Below, piece by piece: positions 18,704 to 27,302 of a stretch of 64,000 nt of DNA (position 1 is its first letter; the number at the start of each line of letters is the position of its first letter). The stretch is from an uncultured Acetatifactor sp. (GTDB taxonomy: Bacteria > Bacillota > Clostridia > Lachnospirales > Lachnospiraceae), in NCBI GenBank assembly GCA_934426825.1, contig CAKRYI010000010.1, forward strand, positions 18,344-82,343, written 5' to 3'. The notes below the pieces were generated by a model. The model was not told the origin of the DNA. It made no database searches and worked only from the letters and a program-made list of their open reading frames with translations. The position numbers were made by a program, and so were the translations under genes.

Positions 18704-21484
18704 TTACTGCCATGCACTTTTGACCTGCTTGCGCTTATTCACAACGCGGTCAGTCTTATTGGCAAAAGAATTTACCCTGGCGTCCAGAAGTACCTTGCGT
18801 CCTTCCGGATTCCGGGTGTATATTAATTCATAGGGCCCGATGTACTTCTCGATACTTTTCTGAAACAGTTCCGCATCTTCCTTTTTCTTTCCGAATAATT
18901 CCGGCACACAATAATACTTGCACAGCTTCTGTACCGTCTTTTTCGACTTCAGCAGATAACGCTGGTTATCCACCACGCCAAACATTTCATAAATGCACTG
19001 GGAAAATACATCTTTCTCCCGTTCCGTTCCGCCGCTTAAATAAAGATAACTGGTCAGTCCGTCCGTATCATCCACTTTCACGGAAATGCCTTTGCTCTGG
19101 ATATTGCCGGTATTCTGCAATGCCTGAAGCACCCCTTTCCCAATGGACTGCATATACTTAAAGGGCGTTGACATGGACGCCACTCTTGTACCGTAACGGA
19201 ATAAGAAACGCAGGCAGACCGCTGTAACCGCAAGTCCGGCAATGAGTAATAAACCTATCTTTTTGCCGGTAATCAGGTGCGTCAGAACGGGAATCACAAC
19301 ATTCATGAGGCACAGGAATACCGCAACAGCCGCCACTATCAGCTTGCACAGACCATTGAACAGAGCGATTCCCGGCTTAAAGTATTCGTTGTCCGCTCCC
19401 GCTTCCACTGCCACATCCATCTTTTTGATATTGTCCATGGAATCTTCCCACCGCTTTCGCAGTCCCTGTCTGTCAGCAGCCATGGCAAGCATCTGTTCGT
19501 TTATTTTTTCCAGCATCGGTGCTGTGTAAGGCGGCTTAATATAGGAAAGCCTGTCCAAGCCGTTCTCTATCACATTTTTCTCGTAGTGCACACCCATAAA
19601 GCCTTCAAATCTGCGTTTTAATGTTGCAAAATCCTCTGACTCCTCCGCGCTTTTCATGGTTCCCTTTGTCACGTGACTGCTCTCCGGCTCCATACAAATC
19701 AAATGCCAGATGTTGCTCACCTTGTCGGGATTTCCCTTCATGGTTCTTATGGCGCGTCCCCTCATCTGATTGCTCAGCATGAAAGAACCCACAAAGGATG
19801 CCAGTATCAGAGAATTAATGCAGGGGGAATCCCAACCCTCTCCCAAGAGGGATTTCGTTCCAATCAGCACCCGGATAGCGCCTTGATTGAACAGCTCCGT
19901 CACCAGACCGGAAGCTGTCTCCTCCGTACCGCCCACCGTCACCTGATAATAACCGGTGGCTCCGCACTCCTTCATGCTGCCCTTGACATTTTTTTCCTCC
20001 ATAATGGACTGCAAAAGCTCCTTCGCCGGCTCCGGTATGATAACCACACTACCGCTTAACGCCGCCAGACGAAGTTCCTCTGCGGAGGGCTGTGTCTTTT
20101 CATATTCCCTTCTGATATTTTCAAAAATCGGCACCACGCCCAGTTCATTTACCGATACATCCTTTGCCCCAAGGGCGGAAAGATACTCTTTTTTAATAAA
20201 GTCCGTCAGTATGAGGAGGCGCAGTTCGCTTCCTAAATTTTGGTATTCCTCCCCCACGATTTTGACAATACTCTTAATCTTTCCCTTGGACTGAATTAAC
20301 AGCTTATTGACTTCCTCGTTAAAAGTAAAGCAGACTTTATTTTTGCGGATAAGTCCGTAGCCTTTGAGCCATGAAATCATCTGCTCCCTGTACACCGCCG
20401 TGGCGGCAAAGCTGTCCGTATCGTCATATAAAAATCCCTGCAGCAGCACCTCCAGCCAGTGCAGATTCATGGACGGAATCTTGTCCTTTGCCCCAAGCAT
20501 CCGGACGAGTTCCCCGGAAATGGGAAGCTGCTTTGCGTTCAGAAAAACAATCAGGGAAGATAAATATTCCGGATTGTCCAAGAGTTTGTCCGCATATCGT
20601 GCCGGGTTCCGCACTCCCGCATGGGTGCTTACCAGACGGGTAAACTCCTCATCCATATAAATCTGCTCCCCCAGTGATACGGCGGTCTTACGGAAAACCG
20701 TAACCTCCTCTTCCTCCTCCGCGGTGGGCATATTAAAGTACACATAATCCTGATGAGGGCAGAGGCTTCCCTCCTTCACCAGTTCGGGAACAATAATCTC
20801 TTCATCAATGGGGCCGCACAGCCCGATATATCTGTCCCACTCCGTCTTGGTGGAATCATAGGGCGGTGTCGCCGTCAGCGAAATAATGGTCATCTGGGGT
20901 TCCCGCTTAACCAGTTCCTCCAATGCCTTCCACCACTCACTCCGCAAATGGTGCGCCTCGTCCAGACAGAGGGTACGGATTCCGGCTTTTTTCACCGTCT
21001 GGAAAAAATTGAGCGGTGCGCCCGCCGCATTTTCTGTTCCGTCCGCATCAGCATTTACTGCAGTTGCTGTGTCCTCCGTTTCCGATTCCTTATCCTCGCT
21101 GTTCTTCTTTCCTGTAATGCAGCTATGGAGCGCCTGATAGGTAATCGCCGTAATCAGTGCGGGCTGCCTGATACTGTTGGACAAAATTCCGGTTGTATCC
21201 GTCCCCTTGCTCAGAAACGCCTCCTGCACTCTTTTTATCCACTGGTCGCGGATATTAATGCTGGGGGACAAAATCAGCGCCGGAGCATTCATCCTGCGAA
21301 TCAGTTCGATTCCCAATGTTGTTTTACCGGAGCCGGGCGCCGCCACAATATGTATTTTCTTATCCTTGAGATAATTGTCCGCCTCGTCCAGCACTCTTTT
21401 CTGATAGGTTCTCCACTGTCCGTCAAAATGAAGCAGTGTTTTTATCGGTTGTCTCGTTGCTGCGTTTGCCTGTGTGTAAGCCAT
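18704..21484 (-). CDS. SF2 DEAD/DEAH-type helicase with C-terminal membrane segments
   Basis: 926 residues. Helicase motifs in order: Q-like region QWRTYQKR, Walker A APGSGKTT (49-56), DEAH (175-178), SLTATP (motif III), then GTKSLLGEGWDSP and QMRGRAIRT (motifs V and VI). An acidic low-complexity insert lies at ~127-155. After the helicase core, residues ~708-762 contain two strongly hydrophobic stretches (LIVAAVAVFLCLMNVVIPVL and IGLLLIAGLAVTAVCLRFLF), followed by a ~160-residue tail. Membrane anchoring is unusual for this superfamily. The substrate is unknown. It is convergent with the activase gene. Confidence 0.85.
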   Translation of the reverse strand: MAYTQANAATRQPIKTLLHFDGQWRTYQKRVLDEADNYLKDKKIHIVAAPGSGKTTLGIELIRRMNAPALILSPSINIRDQWIKRVQEAFLSKGTDTTGILSNSIRQPALITAITYQALHSCITGKKNSEDKESETEDTATAVNADADGTENAAGAPLNFFQTVKKAGIRTLCLDEAHHLRSEWWKALEELVKREPQMTIISLTATPPYDSTKTEWDRYIGLCGPIDEEIIVPELVKEGSLCPHQDYVYFNMPTAEEEEEVTVFRKTAVSLGEQIYMDEEFTRLVSTHAGVRNPARYADKLLDNPEYLSSLIVFLNAKQLPISGELVRMLGAKDKIPSMNLHWLEVLLQGFLYDDTDSFAATAVYREQMISWLKGYGLIRKNKVCFTFNEEVNKLLIQSKGKIKSIVKIVGEEYQNLGSELRLLILTDFIKKEYLSALGAKDVSVNELGVVPIFENIRREYEKTQPSAEELRLAALSGSVVIIPEPAKELLQSIMEEKNVKGSMKECGATGYYQVTVGGTEETASGLVTELFNQGAIRVLIGTKSLLGEGWDSPCINSLILASFVGSFMLSNQMRGRAIRTMKGNPDKVSNIWHLICMEPESSHVTKGTMKSAEESEDFATLKRRFEGFMGVHYEKNVIENGLDRLSYIKPPYTAPMLEKINEQMLAMAADRQGLRKRWEDSMDNIKKMDVAVEAGADNEYFKPGIALFNGLCKLIVAAVAVFLCLMNVVIPVLTHLITGKKIGLLLIAGLAVTAVCLRFLFRYGTRVASMSTPFKYMQSIGKGVLQALQNTGNIQSKGISVKVDDTDGLTSYLYLSGGTEREKDVFSQCIYEMFGVVDNQRYLLKSKKTVQKLCKYYCVPELFGKKKEDAELFQKSIEKYIGPYELIYTRNPEGRKVLLDARVNSFANKTDRVVNKRKQVKSAWQ

Positions 21485-21521
21485 GTTTTCTTCCTCGTTG
21501 TACTTTACTTTTATTCCACAA

Positions 21522-21544
21522 ATAGCCGGGAAATTCCCGGCTAT
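21522..21544 (-). terminator. Perfect hairpin at the end of the small coiled-coil gene
   Basis: A 9-bp perfect stem (atagccggg / cccggctat) with a 5-nt loop overlaps the stop codon of the preceding gene. Only TATTTG follows on the minus strand, so termination may be weak; it may instead be a processing or stability element before the helicase gene. Confidence 0.5.
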
Positions 21545-21780
21545 GATGCGCTTGCTGTTCGGTTGTCAAGATATTGCTGGAGTACTTCCGCCACTTCCAC
21601 AGGTTCCAGCCCCGTATCCGCAATCAAGTCGCTGACTGCTTCCAGTTCCCTTCTCCGCTTCTCTTCCAACAGTTCGTCCAGTTCCCGTTTTTCAGATTCC
21701 ACACGGGTCTGCAACGCCGCTATCAGCTCCTGTTTTGCTCCAATCTTTTCCTCCAACGTCTTGCGCTGTCCTCTTGCCAT
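21541..21780 (-). CDS. small coiled-coil protein
   Basis: 79 residues, almost entirely helical: a basic start (MARGQRKTLEEKIG) and a long heptad-like stretch (AALQTRVESEKRELDELLEEKRR in parts), then a short C-terminal segment GLEPVEVAEVLQQYLDN. Similar small helical proteins are frequent in Lachnospiraceae. No enzymatic motif is visible. It sits between the zinc-ribbon protein gene and the membrane helicase gene on the same strand and may belong with the helicase. Confidence 0.7.
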   Translation of the reverse strand: MARGQRKTLEEKIGAKQELIAALQTRVESEKRELDELLEEKRRRELEAVSDLIADTGLEPVEVAEVLQQYLDNRTASAS

Positions 21781-21855
21781 ATACTGCCTCCTTAAAGATT
21801 CATCATTCTTTACCTTTTACAGTATATGGACAAGATGGAAAATTTATGCACTTTT

Positions 21856-22968
21856 TTACAAATCTTCTTCCTGATAAACAATTCCCAACAGGCAGGTTTT
21901 CCGCTGTACCTTGTCTCCCAGCTCTGTTTCCAGCCATTCGTTGTACCATTTTTTCACGGATTCCCCGTTGTCGTATTCCACATAGTACGCTTCTGCTCTG
22001 CTTGTATCCCTCTCCTTGTCGGACAAGGTGTAATTCTCATTCCAGTACGGATTCTTATCCTCTCCCTGAGACGGATATTCCTCTCCGGTCTTGACCCATT
22101 TGTCTATTTCATAATAATACTTCGTGTCGTATACCGGCTCCTGCCTGTATACCGGTTTCTCATGGGTGTCCGTGTAAGTTTCCGTCCGGTACACCGGATT
22201 TTCATGGGCATGCTCCGTAAAGGTTCCGTTTCCGTTGTCCGTATATGTATAGGTGGTCTCGTAATGGTCAAGCACCTGTCTGGTCTTGGTCTCCGTGACG
22301 GTTTCGTAATGGTCCAGCACATTTTCGTAACTTCTAACTTCCGTTCTCCTGTCGTATTCCCGCCCGCCACTTGGTATCGTCCAGTCGGATTCATTTAGCG
22401 TCCGGTACTCTTCCAAATAAATATTACGCTCCCACGAAAAGCCGGTCACAGAGATAGTCTTTGTATAAGGCCAGAAAAGCGCTACGACTGCCAGTACGGC
22501 GGCAATCCCGATACTCCATGCCAAAATACGGTTCTTTAAACTTCCCTTTTGCTTTTTTACTTTGACAGGAGGCTGTACTACCTTGGGCGGTTCGCTCTCC
22601 GGCTGCCTTTCAGGCGTCTTATACTCCCCTTGCGATTCCTCTTTGGGTGACCGGCAGGTGCTGCAAAACTCATCCGCCCAGTTGTTCAGGCTGTTACAAT
22701 AGCTACATATCCACTCCTTATGCTGTCCGTCACACTCTTCCTTTGCGACTCCCGCTTTTTCCAGTTCTTCATCCTTTACGGCTTCTTCCTGCGATACCTG
22801 CTGCTTGCTGTATACCTTTCCCGTGGTATCCACGTCACTTCGCATATAGTATCTTACGGTTTCCGGTTTGTGCACGCCGCACCCCGGACAGGTGTCCACC
22901 AGACCGTCAATGTCCTTCGTGTCACAATACGGACATTGCCAGTACCCTTTTAAAATCCTGTCTTCCAT
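21856..22968 (-). CDS. membrane protein with two N-terminal zinc ribbons
   Basis: 370 residues. Two four-Cys zinc ribbons lie in the cytoplasmic N-terminus: WQCPYCDTKD..DTCPGCG and WICSYCNSLNNWADEFCSTC, both of the RanBP2-like/zinc-ribbon kind. One membrane segment follows (ILAWSIGIAAVLAVVALFW). The exported part is rich in Tyr, Thr and Glu with related phrases (LDHYETVTETK, LDHYETTYTYT, ENPVYRTETYT, EKPVYRQEPVY), which look like short internal repeats. I do not recognise a function; a sensing or scaffold role is possible. Confidence 0.75.
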   Translation of the reverse strand: MEDRILKGYWQCPYCDTKDIDGLVDTCPGCGVHKPETVRYYMRSDVDTTGKVYSKQQVSQEEAVKDEELEKAGVAKEECDGQHKEWICSYCNSLNNWADEFCSTCRSPKEESQGEYKTPERQPESEPPKVVQPPVKVKKQKGSLKNRILAWSIGIAAVLAVVALFWPYTKTISVTGFSWERNIYLEEYRTLNESDWTIPSGGREYDRRTEVRSYENVLDHYETVTETKTRQVLDHYETTYTYTDNGNGTFTEHAHENPVYRTETYTDTHEKPVYRQEPVYDTKYYYEIDKWVKTGEEYPSQGEDKNPYWNENYTLSDKERDTSRAEAYYVEYDNGESVKKWYNEWLETELGDKVQRKTCLLGIVYQEEDL

Positions 22969-23027
22969 CAGTTCCCCTCTTTTCTGTAAATTATCATTCG
23001 TTTGTTCTGTCGCGTCGGCAACCGTTC

Positions 23028-23933
23028 TTACAATTCATACGGTGTTGCCTGATATACATAGTAATTTAACCAGTTGCTGTAAAGGTTATTGCTGTGAGAA
23101 CGCCACTGTAACAGCGGTCTTTCCTCCGGATTGTCATTCGGAAAATAATTGTAGGGAACCTGTATGGGAAGTCCCTTGTTTAAATCACGGAAATACTCAT
23201 TTTTCAACGTATATCTGTCATATTCGGGGTGACCGTTTACAAAAATCTTGCGCCCGTCCTCTGCAATGGCAAGGAACACTCCCGCCACCGGGGATTCCGC
23301 CAGCACGGTCAAATCCTTGCAGGCATGGATTGCCGCGGACGGCGTCTCCGTATGTCTGCTGTGGGGTGCCAGAAAAATATCATCAAATCCCCGCACCAGA
23401 GGAATTTTACGGTTGGACACCTGATGTTCGTAAATACCGAACAGTTTGTGGGGAAGCTGCGCTTTATTGATACCGTAATAGTGGTAAAATGCCGCCTGCG
23501 CCGCCCAGCAGATATAAAAGGTCGAGGTCACATGGCTCTCCGCCCAGTCAAAAATCTCACAGGTTTCCTCCCAATAGTCCACCTCTTCAAAGGAAATATC
23601 CTCCACCGGGGCGCCAGTAATAATCATTCCGTCGAACTTTTTGTCCCGGACATCATCCAGTGTGATATAAAATTTATTCAGATGGCTTGCCGAGGTGTTC
23701 TGCGATACATGACTTTTCACCGTCATAAACGTCACATCCACCTGCAGCGGTGTGTTGGACAATGCCCTCAAAAGCTGCAGCTCCGTGTCCTGCTTAATGG
23801 GCATATTGTTCAAAATCAGAACCTGCAGCGGACGAATGTCCTGATGCAGTGCACGGTTTTCGTCCATCACGAATATATTTTCATTTTCCAATATCTCTTT
23901 TGCCGGCAAATCGCTTTGTGTCTTTATTGGCAT
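23028..23933 (-). CDS. metA: homoserine O-acetyltransferase (MetA family)
   Basis: First committed step of methionine synthesis: acylates homoserine. The 301-residue protein has the catalytic triad of the family: Cys142 (YICWAAQAA), His235 and Glu237 (NGHPEYDR). Residue 111 is Glu (TGAPVE). In Bacillus cereus MetA, Glu at 111 gives acetyl-CoA specificity, while Gly gives succinyl-CoA specificity, so this enzyme is predicted to use acetyl-CoA despite the common name homoserine O-succinyltransferase. It is 20 nt downstream of ligA. Confidence 0.95.
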   Translation of the reverse strand: MPIKTQSDLPAKEILENENIFVMDENRALHQDIRPLQVLILNNMPIKQDTELQLLRALSNTPLQVDVTFMTVKSHVSQNTSASHLNKFYITLDDVRDKKFDGMIITGAPVEDISFEEVDYWEETCEIFDWAESHVTSTFYICWAAQAAFYHYYGINKAQLPHKLFGIYEHQVSNRKIPLVRGFDDIFLAPHSRHTETPSAAIHACKDLTVLAESPVAGVFLAIAEDGRKIFVNGHPEYDRYTLKNEYFRDLNKGLPIQVPYNYFPNDNPEERPLLQWRSHSNNLYSNWLNYYVYQATPYEL

Positions 23934-23953
23934 GTTAAACTACCTCTCTTTTC

Positions 23954-25933
23954 TCAGGCGTTCAGGTATTGTTCAATAAATTCATCCTCCGTCAGAACAG
24001 GGACATTCAATTCCTTCGCCTTCTTATTTTTGGTGGAATTTGATGTGCTGTCATTGTTAATCAGACAGGTGGTTTTGCCCGTAACGCTTCCCGTGACCTT
24101 TCCACCCTTCTGCTCAATCACATCTTTCAGCTCGTTGCGGTTCTCATAGTGCAGCAAACTTCCGGTAATTACAAAAACCATTCCCGTAAGCGTCTGACCG
24201 CCCGCATCCACCTGCGGTTTCTCTATCGTAAGTTCTTTCATCAGATGGGTAATCTTCTGCCTGTTGTCCTCATCTTCCATATAATCCACATAGGCGGACG
24301 CTATGACTTCTCCGATGCCTTCCACGGCGCTCAAAGTCTCCACATCCGCGTTCTGCATTCGGTCAAAATCATACTCAAAAAATTTGCAGAGCAGCTTTGC
24401 ATTCGCCACACCGATATTGGCGATTCCCAATCCGTAAATAACTCTGGGCAGTGTGGTGGTTCTTGCCCGCTCTACGCTTTCCACCAGATTCTGATAGGAC
24501 TTTTCGCCGAATCCCTCCATCCGGACAATCTCGTCCCGATAGCGATCCAAATGAAACAAATCCGCATATTCATGGATAAATCCCATGTCAATAAATTTCT
24601 CCAGGGTTGCCTCGGAAAGTCCGTCAATATTCATGGCATCGCGGCTGACAAACAGCGTAAAAGATTTGATTCTCTTCGCAGCACACTTTTCATTCACACA
24701 GTAAAGGGACTGTACCTCGTTTATCTGCCGGATTTCCGTGGGTTGTCCACAGACCGGGCATACTTTCGGAATCTGAACGTTATCACTTCCGGTGAGGTTT
24801 TCCGCAATCTGCGGAATAATCATATTCGCCTTGTATACCGTAATGTGGTCCCCGATACCTAACTTTAATCCGCGCAAAATGCTGATATTGTGCACGGAGG
24901 CACGGCTGACGGTGGTTCCCTCCAGTTCCACGGGTTCAAAAATTGCCACCGGATTTATCAGTCCGGTGCGGCTGGCGCTCCACTCGATTTCCTTTAATGT
25001 GGTCTCCCGCAGTTCGTCCGCCCATTTAAAAGCAATGGAATCTCTGGGGAACTTCGCCGTTCTTCCCAAAGACTGTCCGTAAGCTATGTTTTCATAGGTC
25101 AACACCAGTCCGTCGGAAGGAATGTCATAGGTTGCGATTCGGTGTTCAAAATCCTCTATTGCAGACAAAATGGTTTCTTCCGTCACCATCACATGCTGCA
25201 CCACCGAAAAACCCTGCTCCTCCAGAAAACGAAACTGTTCCTCCTTGGAATTATGGAAATCAACGCCCTCCGCTTTTACCAAAGTAAAGGCGTAGAACTG
25301 TACATTTCTGTCCGCCGTAATCTGGTTGTTTAACTGTCTGACCGAACCGCTGCAAAGATTGCGGGGATTTTTATACCTTGCCTCCGCATCTGCAATCTGT
25401 TCGTTGATTTTTTCAAAATCGGAGTAACTGATTACCGCCTCGCCCCTCAGAATCAGTTCGCCCTGATAGGAAAGGTTTACCGGAAGGTTTTTGAAAGTCT
25501 TTGCGTTGTTTGTGATGACCTCGCCGATTTCTCCGTTTCCGCGGGTAACTGCTTTTGCAAGTTTTCCTTCACGATATGTCAAAACAATCGTTAATCCATC
25601 CAGTTTCCAACTCAAAATTGCAGGATTTCCTTGCAGCCAGTCCCGCAGTTCTTCCCTGCTTTTTGTCTTTCCCAGGGAAAGCATGGGACTTTCGTGGCGC
25701 TCTTTGGGCAGTTCCTCCACCGCCTCATATCCTACGTTTACCGTGGGGCTGTTGGAAAGCACCATGCCCGTCTCCTGCTCTAATGCCACCAGTTCATCAT
25801 ACAGACGGTCATACTCAAAGTTGCTCATGATTTCCTCGTCCTGAGCATAATATGCCTTTGAAGCCTTGTTCAGAATGTCTACAAGATATTTGATTCTCTC
25901 AATCTTTGATGACTGTATGTTGTGTTCCTGCAT
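23954..25933 (-). CDS. ligA: NAD-dependent DNA ligase LigA
   Basis: Seals nicks in replication and repair using NAD+. The 659-residue chain shows the Ia domain (YYAQDEEIMSNFEYDRLYDEL), nucleotidyl Lys110 in WKLDG, motif III GELILRGEAVI, the four-Cys zinc finger (CPVCG..YCVNEKCAAK), helix-hairpin-helix repeats and a C-terminal BRCT domain (GMVFVITGSLLHYENRNELK). The start overlaps the end of rluF by 35 nt, so translation is probably coupled. Length is close to the usual 660-670. Confidence 0.97.
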   Translation of the reverse strand: MQEHNIQSSKIERIKYLVDILNKASKAYYAQDEEIMSNFEYDRLYDELVALEQETGMVLSNSPTVNVGYEAVEELPKERHESPMLSLGKTKSREELRDWLQGNPAILSWKLDGLTIVLTYREGKLAKAVTRGNGEIGEVITNNAKTFKNLPVNLSYQGELILRGEAVISYSDFEKINEQIADAEARYKNPRNLCSGSVRQLNNQITADRNVQFYAFTLVKAEGVDFHNSKEEQFRFLEEQGFSVVQHVMVTEETILSAIEDFEHRIATYDIPSDGLVLTYENIAYGQSLGRTAKFPRDSIAFKWADELRETTLKEIEWSASRTGLINPVAIFEPVELEGTTVSRASVHNISILRGLKLGIGDHITVYKANMIIPQIAENLTGSDNVQIPKVCPVCGQPTEIRQINEVQSLYCVNEKCAAKRIKSFTLFVSRDAMNIDGLSEATLEKFIDMGFIHEYADLFHLDRYRDEIVRMEGFGEKSYQNLVESVERARTTTLPRVIYGLGIANIGVANAKLLCKFFEYDFDRMQNADVETLSAVEGIGEVIASAYVDYMEDEDNRQKITHLMKELTIEKPQVDAGGQTLTGMVFVITGSLLHYENRNELKDVIEQKGGKVTGSVTGKTTCLINNDSTSNSTKNKKAKELNVPVLTEDEFIEQYLNA

Positions 25934-26654
25934 ATTGTAGTCCTGCCTCCCTGTATAGTTGCTCCTGCTCTTTTTCCGTCAATTCCCGGTACGTTCCATA
26001 TTGTAATCCGTCCAATGTGATGCTCATCACCCTTGTCCGTTTCAGGGATTTCACCTGATAGCCTAACGCCTGACACATCCTTCGAATTTGTCTATTGACT
26101 CCTTGGGTCAAAATTATACGGAATGTAAATTTTCCAATCTGTTCCACTTCACAGATTCTCGTTGTAATATCCAAATCTTTCAAATAGATTCCTGAAGCCA
26201 TTCGCTCCAAAAAATCAGGTGTTATTTCACGGTTTACCTTTACCACGTACTCCTTTTCATGCCGGTTTGCACCGCGCATCATGGCTTCAATCAAATCTCC
26301 GTCATTGGTAAGAAGCAACAGCCCTTCCGATTCCTTGTCCAGCCTGCCTGCATAAGTCACTCTCACAGGATAATGAATGACATCTGTAATTTTTTTCTCT
26401 GCATGGGCGTCCTTCTCCGTACAGGTAATACCCACCGGCTTATAATAGGCAAGAACAACCTTTTTATTTCCGCCCGCCAACGGCTTGCCGTTCACACAGA
26501 CGGCATCCGTCTCCGCCACCGTCTGTCCCATTGTGGCTGTCCTGCCATTCACGGACACCCTGCCTGTTTCAATCAGTTTATCCGCATCCCTGCGGGAACA
26601 GACACCGCACTGTGCAAGATATTTATTCAATCGAATGGTATTTCTATTCTGCAT
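25899..26654 (-). CDS. rluF: RsuA/RluF-family pseudouridine synthase
   Basis: 251 residues. An S4 RNA-binding domain at the N-terminus (RLNKYLAQCGVCSRRDADKLI) precedes the catalytic domain with the family motif GRLDKESEGLLLLTNDG, where the Asp is the nucleophile. The later region QGVNRQIRRMCQALGYQVKSLKRTRV is typical of RluF, which modifies 23S rRNA U2604; RluB or RsuA specificity cannot be excluded. It starts inside the end of the RNase H gene (11-nt overlap) and overlaps ligA. Confidence 0.9.
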   Translation of the reverse strand: MQNRNTIRLNKYLAQCGVCSRRDADKLIETGRVSVNGRTATMGQTVAETDAVCVNGKPLAGGNKKVVLAYYKPVGITCTEKDAHAEKKITDVIHYPVRVTYAGRLDKESEGLLLLTNDGDLIEAMMRGANRHEKEYVVKVNREITPDFLERMASGIYLKDLDITTRICEVEQIGKFTFRIILTQGVNRQIRRMCQALGYQVKSLKRTRVMSITLDGLQYGTYRELTEKEQEQLYREAGLQYAGTQHTVIKD

Positions 26655-27129
26655 ATAATGTCATCTCTTCCAAATTTTTGACTTTGGGTACTCCGTTCGC
26701 TTCCACCAAACCCTTTTTTGCTGTTTTATCAGCCAGTTCATTGTATTTTTCATTGGTATGTGCCGCTATTTTCTGGAAAGTGATACGAATACCGCTTCCC
26801 CATTCCCGCATGGCAGCAGCATATTTTTTTGTCAGTTCCGTCTTGCTGCGCCATTCGCCGGTAACCCATTTTTCAATCCCCTCGTAATCGTAACACAGAT
26901 GAACCGCCTCAAATCCGTTTTTCATGGCACACCGCACCGCGTACATTGCCCCAAGCATCTCCCCTGTCACATTTCGGTGCTGCAGGGACTGGGGATTGTC
27001 TCCGTTTCCGCACTCCGTATAGATTCTGCCGTCCTCCAAAATAAATACACATCCAAATGCGTATTTTTTCAGGGAATCATTGTAGCTTCCGTCCACATAA
27101 GCTAACAGTGTTTTCTTCGCACTCTCCAT
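26644..27129 (-). CDS. rnhA: ribonuclease H (type I fold)
   Basis: 161 residues. Conserved acidic residues are visible as Asp13 (AYVDGSYN), Glu57 (NVTGEMLG), Asp81 (CYDYEGIEKW) and Asp134 (NELADKTAKKG), with His124 in the flexible loop (KIAAHTNEKYN). This is the RNase HI active-site set, which degrades RNA in RNA-DNA hybrids. No viroplasmin-type N-terminal domain is present. It is first in a coupled run with rluF, ligA and metA. Confidence 0.88.
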   Translation of the reverse strand: MESAKKTLLAYVDGSYNDSLKKYAFGCVFILEDGRIYTECGNGDNPQSLQHRNVTGEMLGAMYAVRCAMKNGFEAVHLCYDYEGIEKWVTGEWRSKTELTKKYAAAMREWGSGIRITFQKIAAHTNEKYNELADKTAKKGLVEANGVPKVKNLEEMTLYAE

Positions 27130-27271
27130 TGCCGCCTCGGTTTCCTAATCTTCTTACTCTTTCTATTATCTGCAACAGTTATGATTATAACAATTTTTGC
27201 AAGGTTTTACCATACCTTTATGCCAGATTCAGCATGATTGAGCATGATTTCGCCCCAAATCCGGGCAAAAC

Positions 27272-27296
27272 AAAAGACCGGCTTCCCGGTCTTTTT
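27272..27296 (-). terminator. Rho-independent terminator after the GGDEF gene
   Basis: A 10-bp stem (aaaagaccgg / ccggtctttt) with a 4-nt loop, flanked by T/A runs on both sides. It lies directly after the stop of the diguanylate cyclase gene on the minus strand. Confidence 0.85.
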
Positions 27297-27302
27297 ATGT
27301 CT

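Noticed and set aside
23229..24149. 306-codon plus-strand open frame
   Set aside because: Antisense to metA and ligA; no recognisable domain.
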